DNA of 8,216 nt from Desulfotomaculum sp. GTDB lineage: Bacteria; Bacillota; Desulfotomaculia; Desulfotomaculales; Ammonificaceae. Within the stretch, counting starts at the first letter, position 1, and each line of letters opens with the position of its first letter. Positions 1 to 4,669 of the stretch are shown here, piece after piece. The stretch lies in the NCBI GenBank assembly GCA_012961725.1, contig DTYU01000138.1:1-8216 (forward strand), written 5' to 3'. The notes under the pieces are model-generated. The model did no database searches. It had not been told where the DNA came from and saw only the letters and a program-made list of their open reading frames with translations. A program made the translations under genes and the position numbers.

Positions 1-215
1 GCTCGTCCGTTGCATGGACGGTGAGGTCTCTCTTCTTTACTCCCTCCCTTAGCTCCTGCAATATTCCTACAGTAACTTTACACTAACTCGATTCCATTTG
101 TTCTGAAGCCCCGGAGCCTCGCATTCGCTAATAAATATAGGGCGGTCTCAGCCAAAATATACCAATTAATCCTCCCGGCGCTATCAACAGCCGATAATAA
201 ACGCATTCTAACAGG
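1..215. other. Intergenic region downstream of the methyltransferase gene
   Basis: No open reading frame of credible length, tRNA or convincing terminator is seen. On the minus strand the last 60 bases before the window edge are purine-rich (AGGGAGGGAGTAAAGAAGAG) and end in a small hairpin CGTCC-ATGCAAC-GGACG (19-3). This could be the beginning of an RNA leader for the next gene, possibly a pheS T-box, but the T-box core would lie outside the window and the visible part lacks the diagnostic motifs. A/T-rich stretches around 128-165 contain -10-like hexamers without a well-spaced -35. Confidence 0.4.
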
Positions 216-1016
216 CTACAGGCCTTGCCGCTGCCGCAGCGCCTCGTATATCAAAAGCGAGGCGGCAACCGCCGCGTTCAGCGATTCAGTACCGCCGGGC
301 ATCGGGATGAAGACCCGCTGGTGAGCCGCCTTCTTAACCTCGGTCTTCAGACCCGCTCCTTCACCGCCCACCGCGATCGCCGTCGGACCGAGGAAATCGG
401 CGGCATAAAAAGGGAGATCACCCTGCGCTTCAGCCGCCACCAGCTTTAAACCCGCGTTTTTGATAAATGCGAGGGCTTCGGTAACGGAAACTCCCTCAAC
501 AACCGGCAGGCGAAAAAGCGCGCCGGCCGTAGCGCGAACAACCTTCGGGTTATAAAGCGAAACAGTCCCGGGCAAAAGCACCGCACCTGAAGCTCCGGCC
601 GCGCCCGCGGTGCGGAGCATCGTGCCGAGATTACCGGGGTCTTGCAGCCCGTCAACAACCACGATCAGCGGTTTAGGATCCCGGAGCAAATCGGCCAACT
701 GGACCTTGCGAATCCGGCCAACGGCCAGGACGCCTTGCGGCTCTTCGGTGCAGGCGATGCGGTCAAAAACACCGGGTGGCACCTCGAAAACGGCAACCCG
801 GCGCTCATGCAGCCTGTTGAGCAGTCCCGCCAGTTTCCTGCTCTTGGTAAACCGCGCGCTGCAGTAAACCGCCTCCAAGGGCCAGTCGGCGGACAGCGCC
901 TCTAAGACCAACCGCGGACCTTCGATGAGGAACCTCTCCTCCTTCTCCCGCCCGCGCCTGTGCGCCAGGCGCAGGAGCCCTTTAACCCGCGGGTTGTGTT
1001 TTCCCAAAAGAATCAT
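216..1016 (-). CDS. SPOUT (TrmH/SpoU)-family RNA 2'-O-methyltransferase, YsgA/RlmP-like
   Basis: This SAM-dependent 2'-O-ribose methyltransferase probably acts on 23S rRNA. The 266-residue protein has an N-terminal substrate-binding domain of the L30e-like type (ERFLIEGPRLVLEAL at about 27-41) and a C-terminal trefoil-knot domain from about 115. Motif 1 is DPGNLGTMLRTAGAAG (127-142), with the conserved Asn and catalytic-type Arg. Motif 2 is GGEGAGL (217-223), with Gly where many relatives have Asn. Motif 3 is IPMPGGTESLNAAVAASLL (237-255). The start ATG overlaps the ktrA stop by four bases. In Bacillus the similar gene ysgA, reported to encode the A-loop G2553 methyltransferase RlmP, lies just before pheS, which fits the position of this gene at the end of the block. 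TsnR- or RlmB-like substrates cannot be excluded. Confidence 0.9.
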   Translation of the reverse strand: MILLGKHNPRVKGLLRLAHRRGREKEERFLIEGPRLVLEALSADWPLEAVYCSARFTKSRKLAGLLNRLHERRVAVFEVPPGVFDRIACTEEPQGVLAVGRIRKVQLADLLRDPKPLIVVVDGLQDPGNLGTMLRTAGAAGASGAVLLPGTVSLYNPKVVRATAGALFRLPVVEGVSVTEALAFIKNAGLKLVAAEAQGDLPFYAADFLGPTAIAVGGEGAGLKTEVKKAAHQRVFIPMPGGTESLNAAVAASLLIYEALRQRQGL

Positions 1017-1657
1017 CGTTCGAGCCGGTTCAGCCGGTCGTTCCGGCCCACCACGACTAAGATGTCCCCTTCTTCGATTGTGTGGCGCGCTCCGGGAGAA
1101 ATAATGACGTCCGGCCCGCGGCGGATGGCCAACACAGTAACCCCGTACTTCATCCGGATACCCGACTCGCCGATCGACTTACCGATAAAGTCTGGCGGAG
1201 CGATCAGCTCCATGATGCTGTAGTCGGGTGAAAGTTCAATCTGGTCTACGATATTAGCCGCCACCAGCGCCCGCGCCACCCTCACGCCCATATCCCTTTC
1301 CGGAAAGACCACCTTGTCAGCACCGACCTTCGCCAATACCCTCCCATGAAGCTCGGTGCGCGCTTTCGCCACAACCGTTTTTACGCCCATTTCCTTGAGC
1401 ATCACAGTGACTAAAATGTTGGCCTGCAAATCCTCACCGATAGCAACAATTACCACGTCAAAGTTACGGATACCCAAGGATTTCAGAGTGTGTTCATCCA
1501 GCGCGTCAACCTGCACGGCGTGCGTTACCACATCCATCACCGCATTGACCCTTTCCGCGTCGATATCTACCGCCAAAACATCGTGGCCCATTCGCGCCAA
1601 GGTCTCCGCTATACTGGTTCCGAACCTTCCTAAGCCGATCACTGCAAACTGCTTCAT
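1013..1657 (-). CDS. ktrA: KtrA/TrkA-family potassium uptake regulatory subunit (RCK protein)
   Basis: This cytoplasmic regulator binds nucleotide in its RCK-N Rossmann domain and gates the KtrB pore. It has 214 residues: a single RCK unit, as in Ktr systems, rather than the doubled TrkA of E. coli. The N-domain shows VIGLGRFGTS (GxGxxG at 8-13) and the acidic end of beta-2, AVDID (D31/D33). The RCK-C domain occupies about 135-214 (IMELIAPPDFIGKSIGE to GDILVVVGR) and in related proteins may bind c-di-AMP. ATG 1657 is preceded by AAGGAGAAGG overlapping the ktrB stop region; the gap to ktrB is 13 bp. Its TGA overlaps the ATG of the methyltransferase gene (ATGA), so the three genes form one translationally coupled unit. 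Confidence 0.96.
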   Translation of the reverse strand: MKQFAVIGLGRFGTSIAETLARMGHDVLAVDIDAERVNAVMDVVTHAVQVDALDEHTLKSLGIRNFDVVIVAIGEDLQANILVTVMLKEMGVKTVVAKARTELHGRVLAKVGADKVVFPERDMGVRVARALVAANIVDQIELSPDYSIMELIAPPDFIGKSIGESGIRMKYGVTVLAIRRGPDVIISPGARHTIEEGDILVVVGRNDRLNRLER

Positions 1658-1670
1658 TTTTTCCTTCTCC

Positions 1671-3044
1671 TTACCCTACGATAATCTGCTCCTCCGGGTG
1701 CCGGAAAGCCACCGGCCGCCGCTGACGCTGGGCTATTGCAAAGGCCACCGTCAGCGGACCGAGCCTGCCGACGAACATCGTTGCGATAATCACCATCAGC
1801 CCCGCCGGAGTAAGCTCCGGCGTGATCCCCGTTGAGAGCCCCACCGTCCCGAAGGCCGAGACACCCTCGAACAAGAGCGGGAGAAACCCGTGGCTCTCTG
1901 TGATGAGGAGAACCACCAAGACGGCACCTAACCACCCAACGCCTAAGGAGAAGATACCCATCGCCTTTAGAACCTGGGCAAGTGGTATCCGCCTCCCGAA
2001 GACTTCAATTCCTTCACGCCCCGCGGCCAAGGACCATACCGTCAACACAAGCAGAACAAAGGTCGTGGTCTTTATCCCGCCCCCCGTCGAGCCGGGCGAA
2101 GCCCCGACAAACATCAGGATGCAAAGGAAAAGCTGGGTTGCCGGATTAAGCGCCTGGATATCGACGCTGCTGAAGCCGGCAGTCCTGGGCGTTACCGCCT
2201 GAAAAAACGATGTCATAAGCTTCACCGGCCACGAGAACCCGTGCAATATGTTTCTATATTCAAGCGCCAAGAAAACGATGAATCCGGCGAAGAGCAAGGC
2301 CGCGGTAGTGACCAGTGTCAGCTTGGCATGAAGCGACAGGTGCCGCCAATTCCGCCGCACCACGAGTTCTGATATCACTACAAAGCCTAAACCGCCGATA
2401 ATTACGGGCAGGGCGATGCCGAAGTTCACCAGGGGATCTGAAACATATCCAGATATGCTCCTGAGACCCCCGAAGAGATCGAATCCGGCATTATTGAAGG
2501 CGGACACCGCGTGAAAAATCCCGTACCACAGGTTCACCGGCCAGACATAATCCTTGGCAAAACGAAGGACCAGGACAACAGCGAAAAAGGCTTCCACCGC
2601 CAGCGTGAAAAGGAGTACCTGCCGGACCAGCCTGACAACACCGGCCATGTTTACCTGGCCCAACGATTCACGAATAAGCAGCCGTTCTTTGAGCCCTATC
2701 TGGCGGCCCAAAAGGATAGAAAAGATGGTAGCACTGGTCATAATGCCCAGACCGCCGACTTGGAGCAAAACAAGGATGACCGCCTGGCCAAAAGACGACC
2801 AGTAACTTCCCGTATCAACCACTACCAGGCCTGTTACACACACCGCTGAAGTTGCTGTAAAAAGCGCCGTGATAAAACCGGGGGGCACCCCGCTTTTTGC
2901 AGCCCAACCGGTATTTAGCACAAGCGTGCCGATAAAAATAAGCGCCGCAAACCCGAGCACCAGCACTTCAGGGGGAGTAAGCCGAAAGCGCCGCCGCTGC
3001 TTCTTTTCAAACCCGCCGCCTCTCAGATAGTGCGCTTCGTTCAT
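1671..3044 (-). CDS. ktrB: TrkH/KtrB-family potassium uptake channel subunit
   Basis: This is the membrane-spanning K+ translocating subunit of a Ktr system, which works as a dimer gated by a cytoplasmic RCK ring (KtrA). The 457-residue product shows the four-fold M1-P-M2 organisation. Its pore-loop filter segments are CVTGL (G72), NNAGFD (G187), RTAGFS (G290) and TVGLS (G402). The intramembrane gate-region loop GASPGSTGGGIKTTT lies at about 314-328, and GRLGPLTVAFA lies near the C-terminus. The cytoplasmic N-terminus is basic (KKQRRRFR). The start is ATG 3044; an in-frame stop lies two codons upstream. The AAGAGG ribosome binding site is only two to three bases from the ATG, which suggests modest or regulated translation. 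No ydaO-type c-di-AMP riboswitch is apparent in the 70-bp gap upstream. Confidence 0.96.
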   Translation of the reverse strand: MNEAHYLRGGGFEKKQRRRFRLTPPEVLVLGFAALIFIGTLVLNTGWAAKSGVPPGFITALFTATSAVCVTGLVVVDTGSYWSSFGQAVILVLLQVGGLGIMTSATIFSILLGRQIGLKERLLIRESLGQVNMAGVVRLVRQVLLFTLAVEAFFAVVLVLRFAKDYVWPVNLWYGIFHAVSAFNNAGFDLFGGLRSISGYVSDPLVNFGIALPVIIGGLGFVVISELVVRRNWRHLSLHAKLTLVTTAALLFAGFIVFLALEYRNILHGFSWPVKLMTSFFQAVTPRTAGFSSVDIQALNPATQLFLCILMFVGASPGSTGGGIKTTTFVLLVLTVWSLAAGREGIEVFGRRIPLAQVLKAMGIFSLGVGWLGAVLVVLLITESHGFLPLLFEGVSAFGTVGLSTGITPELTPAGLMVIIATMFVGRLGPLTVAFAIAQRQRRPVAFRHPEEQIIVG

Positions 3045-3056
3045 TGCCTCTTAATT

Positions 3057-3089
3057 GTTGAGCATGGTTATCATCAAACCATGCTCAAC
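3057..3089. repeat. Perfect 13-bp inverted repeat between rplT and ktrB
   Basis: GTTGAGCATGGTT and its exact reverse complement AACCATGCTCAAC flank a 7-nt loop. No T run follows on either strand, so it is not a canonical intrinsic terminator. On the minus strand it ends 12 bases before the ktrB ATG and just upstream of its AAGAGG ribosome binding site. It could be an mRNA processing or stability hairpin, a translation-control structure, or an operator for a dimeric regulator. Sequence alone cannot decide. Confidence 0.85.
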
Positions 3090-3114
3090 TTGAACAGTGT
3101 CTGCATCCTTTGTT

Positions 3115-3474
3115 TTACGAGCTTAGTTTGGCCTTGGCCATTTCCACCAGCCGCCCAAAAGCCCGCTGGTCGTTCACCGCAATATCCGCAAGCACTTTCC
3201 GGTCAATTTCAACCCCTGCCTGTTTAAGCCCGCTGATCAAGCGGCTGTATGACAAACCGTTCTGCCTTGCGGCGGCGTTAATCCTGGTAATCCACAGACG
3301 CCTGAAATCCCGCCTTCTGACCCGCCTGTCACGGTATGCATACATCAGGGACTTCATCACCTGTTGTCTGGCTACCCGGTAAAGCTTGGACTTTGCTCCC
3401 CAGTAGCCCCGCGCTAACCTCAACATCTTCTTATGCCGCCTGCGCTTTACTACGCTTGATTTTACCCGCGGCAT
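3115..3474 (-). CDS. rplT: Large ribosomal subunit protein L20 (bL20)
   Basis: L20 binds 23S rRNA early in 50S assembly and, in many bacteria, represses its own operon through the infC leader. The product is 119 residues, the same length as the B. subtilis protein. It starts MPRVKSSVVKRRRHKKMLRLARGYWG, abbreviated here as MPRVKSS to ARGYWG, and contains VARQQVMKSLMYAYRDRR, RRLWITRINAAARQNGLSYS and ADIAVNDQRAF, all family hallmarks. The ATG at 3474 is chosen because it lies eight bases after GGAGG and matches the conserved N-terminus; a GTG three codons upstream (3483) overlaps the ribosome binding site region. The gene is intact, but its upstream spacer to rpmI (213 bp) is far longer than usual and holds the repeat array immediately before the ribosome binding site. 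Confidence 0.97.
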   Translation of the reverse strand: MPRVKSSVVKRRRHKKMLRLARGYWGAKSKLYRVARQQVMKSLMYAYRDRRVRRRDFRRLWITRINAAARQNGLSYSRLISGLKQAGVEIDRKVLADIAVNDQRAFGRLVEMAKAKLSS

Positions 3475-3488
3475 GACAGTCACCTCCT

Positions 3489-3594
3489 CGAAAATTACCG
3501 AAAATTACGGGGACACCACGAAAATTACGGGGACACCATACTAAATTAGCAACTCCCGAAAATTACGGGGACACCATACTAAATTAGCAACTCC
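3489..3594 (+). repeat. Nested tandem repeat array between rpmI and rplT
   Basis: Four head-to-tail copies all begin with CGAAAATTAC but end at different points: 10 bp (3489-3498), 20 bp CGAAAATTACGGGGACACCA (3499-3518), 38 bp (3519-3556) and an identical 38 bp (3557-3594). The two long units continue with TACTAAATTAGCAACTCC. The array ends 1 bp before the CCTCC that is the complement of the rplT ribosome binding site. Junctions between long units allow a CCCG-TAATTTT-CGGG hairpin on the minus strand. GGTGTCCCCGTAATTTT-type motifs recall REP-like sequences associated with Y1 (RAYT) transposases, but that origin is an inference from memory. Confidence 0.92.
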
Positions 3595-3641
3595 CGCCAT
3601 TTGGGAGGCGGGATGTGAGGCGAACACCGCCTATTTTTTTT
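3592..3641 (+). terminator. Double hairpin with T8 run on the plus strand, inside the rpmI-rplT spacer
   Basis: On the plus strand TCCCGCC/GGCGGGA (3592-3598 with 3607-3613, 8-nt loop) is followed by AGGCG/CGCCT (3618-3622 with 3628-3632, 5-nt loop), one A, and then eight T residues (3634-3641). This has the form of an intrinsic terminator for a plus-strand transcript, yet no plus-strand gene precedes it. It may instead be the structured end of a mobile repeat of which the adjacent tandem array is a part. On the minus strand the T run reads as A8 upstream of the hairpins and cannot terminate the operon. Confidence 0.5.
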
Positions 3642-3658
3642 GCTTCCGGGGGGACAAC

Positions 3659-3674
3659 CGTTTCTACAGAAACG
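3659..3674. repeat. Short perfect inverted repeat in the rpmI-rplT spacer
   Basis: CGTTTC-TACA-GAAACG forms a 6-bp stem with a 4-nt loop, 14 bp downstream of the rpmI stop on the transcribed strand. It may protect the transcript or belong to the same inserted element as the neighbouring hairpins. No further function can be read. Confidence 0.5.
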
Positions 3675-3687
3675 CCCAAAGTGACAA

Positions 3688-3882
3688 TTAGTACGGCAGA
3701 AGTCGCCTTACGTGAGCCGCATCTCCTGGGGATAGAACCGTCTTATGCCGTAGACGGCGGGTACGTTTACTCGGTTTTCCCGACAACAAATGACTCTTGT
3801 TAGGGCGCCACCCGACAATTTTCCCGGTAGCCGTCCGCTTGAACCGCTTAGCTGCCCCTCGGTGAGTCTTGATCTTCGGCAA
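3688..3882 (-). CDS. rpmI: Large ribosomal subunit protein L35 (bL35)
   Basis: A 64-residue basic protein of the 50S subunit with the full family signature: it starts PKIKTHRGAAKRFKRTATGK and ends VRRLLPY, matching the usual length. The start codon is TTG (3882-3880), seven bases after GGAGG within infC. The first 35 bp overlap the 3' end of infC in another frame, so translation is probably coupled to IF-3 synthesis. The middle (GWRPNKSHLLSGKPSKRTRR) is typical. The gene appears intact. It is followed by an atypically long repeat-bearing spacer before rplT. Confidence 0.97.
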   Translation of the reverse strand: MPKIKTHRGAAKRFKRTATGKIVGWRPNKSHLLSGKPSKRTRRLRHKTVLSPGDAAHVRRLLPY

Positions 3883-4411
3883 CGCTGCTCCTCCTTTCCT
3901 GATCCGGCCTGGGGGCCAAAATCATAATCATATTTCTGCCCTCAAGCTTCGGCGCCCGTTCCACCAGCGCAAAGGCATCAAGCTCTGCCGCCAGCCGTTG
4001 CAAAAGCTTCTGCCCGATCTGCGGATGAACGATCTCCCGCCCGCGGAACATCAAGGTGACCTTTACTTTATCGCCGTCTTTCAAGAAGCGCATTGCATTG
4101 CGCCTCTTGACCTGAAAGTCGTGATCTTCGATATTAGGCCGGAATTTGACCTCTTTGATATTGACGATCCGTTGCTTTTTGCGGGCTTCCTTGTCCCGCT
4201 TGCTCATCTCGTACTTGTACTTGCCGAAGTCCATTATCCGGCATACAGGTGGCTTGGCCTGGGTTGCCACCTCGACAAGATCCAGTTCCCGTTCCTCAGC
4301 GATCCGCAAGGCCTCCCGGAACGGGACAATCCCGATCTGCGTTCCGTCAACGTCGATCAGCCTTACCTCGCGGGCCCGGATCTCTTCATTAACCCGAAAA
4401 TCCCTGGTAAT
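3848..4411 (-). CDS. infC: Translation initiation factor IF-3, probable ATT start
   Basis: IF-3 binds the 30S subunit, prevents 50S joining and checks the start codon and initiator tRNA. The product is 187 residues. The N-domain begins TRDFRVNEEIRAREVRLID and contains AKPPVCRIMDFGKYKYE at about 52-68; a basic linker (SKRDKEARKKQR) leads to the C-domain with KEVKFRPNIEDHDFQVK and KVTLMFRGREIVHPQIG. In this frame a TAG stop lies two codons before the first family residue, and the only family-consistent start between them is ATT (4411-4409), ten bases after GGGAGG. The next ATG/GTG/TTG-type start, TTG at 4309, would remove a third of the N-domain. ATT starts are established for infC in E. coli and Geobacillus, where IF-3 represses its own synthesis. 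The C-terminal tail beyond about residue 168 is longer than in Bacillus and overlaps rpmI by 35 bp. Confidence 0.95.
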   Translation of the reverse strand: MTRDFRVNEEIRAREVRLIDVDGTQIGIVPFREALRIAEERELDLVEVATQAKPPVCRIMDFGKYKYEMSKRDKEARKKQRIVNIKEVKFRPNIEDHDFQVKRRNAMRFLKDGDKVKVTLMFRGREIVHPQIGQKLLQRLAAELDAFALVERAPKLEGRNMIMILAPRPDQERRSSVAEDQDSPRGS

Positions 4412-4443
4412 AACCTATACACCTCCCAGTATTATCCACAACT

Positions 4444-4469
4444 AAAGGCGGGTCGATCCACCCGCCTTT
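4444..4469 (-). terminator. Strong attenuator-like hairpin before infC
   Basis: A perfect 10-bp stem AAAGGCGGGT/ACCCGCCTTT with a 6-nt loop is preceded by an A-rich stretch. On the minus strand only a short T run (CCTTTAGTT) follows, so termination there may be partial. On the plus strand the tail is TTTTATTTT, which makes a better terminator. Its location 33 bp upstream of the infC start fits an attenuator of the ribosomal-protein leader. Confidence 0.65.
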
Positions 4470-4565
4470 TATTTTCGAGAAAATCCGTAAAAGCCGACCT
4501 TACTGGCAGCCCTTTGCGCCGTAAGGTGAGAAGCGGATGGCTTCTGCTTCGCAGCCGAAATCTTT
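4444..4565 (-). ncRNA. Structured infC leader, candidate L20-type ribosomal-protein autoregulatory element
   Basis: Between the promoter and infC the transcript can form several hairpins. The clearest are AGAAGC/GCTTCT (4545-4540 with 4534-4529), and ACCTTAC/GTAAGGT (4527-4521 with 4503-4497) enclosing GGCGCAAAGGGCTGCC. A final 10-bp stem lies at 4469-4444. Firmicutes infC-rpmI-rplT operons are known to carry an L20 leader in which ribosomal protein L20 binds the leader and promotes termination before infC. Position, length and the terminal hairpin fit that model. I did not align it to the Rfam L20 leader, so the class is an inference. Confidence 0.6.
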
Positions 4566-4571
4566 GGCGGT

Positions 4572-4600
4572 ATTATAACATGGGAGGTAATCAGCGTCAA
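4572..4600 (-). promoter_or_regulatory. Sigma-A-like promoter of infC-rpmI-rplT
   Basis: The minus strand has TTGACG (4600-4595), a 17-bp spacer and a perfect TATAAT (4577-4572). This is close to an ideal housekeeping promoter. It lies 68 bp beyond the thrS side of the infC leader hairpins. The predicted start is around 4565, giving a leader of about 155 nt before infC, so the infC operon can be expressed independently of the thrS T-box. Confidence 0.88.
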
Positions 4601-4641
4601 TAAAATCCAAAGCGGATGGCAAGGTCGGTCCCTAAGCAAAA

Positions 4642-4669
4642 TAATTTAGTATGGTGTCCCCGAAATTTT
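4642..4669 (+). repeat. Inverted single copy of the GGTGTCCCCG repeat at the thrS stop codon
   Basis: The plus strand here contains AATTTAGTATGGTGTCCCCG followed by AAATTTT. It matches the reverse complement of the 3519-3594 tandem units over 28 bp with a single mismatch (A for T after CCCCG). It therefore lies in inverted orientation to that array about 1.05 kb away. The copy reaches into the last codons of thrS, so the stop TAA sits within the repeat. Confidence 0.88.

Noticed and set aside
217..223. Loss of function of the methyltransferase because motif 2 has GGE instead of GNE
   Set aside because: These numbers are residues of the methyltransferase, not bases. Motif 2 varies among SPOUT enzymes and motifs 1 and 3 are intact, so inactivation is not supported.
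3045..3114. ydaO-type c-di-AMP riboswitch before ktrB
   Set aside because: The gap is only 70 bp and consists mainly of the 13-bp inverted repeat. It is too short for that riboswitch.
3489..3594. CRISPR array
   Set aside because: The copies are directly adjacent without unique spacers, are of unequal length, and no cas genes are nearby.
3519..3594. Promoters inside each 38-bp unit (TTGCTA and TAATTT on the minus strand)
   Set aside because: The spacing is 19 bp and both boxes are poor matches. Not convincing without start-site data.
3615..3803. A 62-codon plus-strand frame over the rpmI 3' end and spacer
   Set aside because: It overlaps the conserved rpmI gene antisense, resembles no known family and has a low-complexity Thr/Ser-rich translation. 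It is treated as a shadow.
3869..4603. A 244-codon plus-strand open frame opposite infC
   Set aside because: It runs antisense to the well-supported infC, its leader and its promoter, and shows no recognisable domain. GC-rich codons on the minus strand keep it open by chance.
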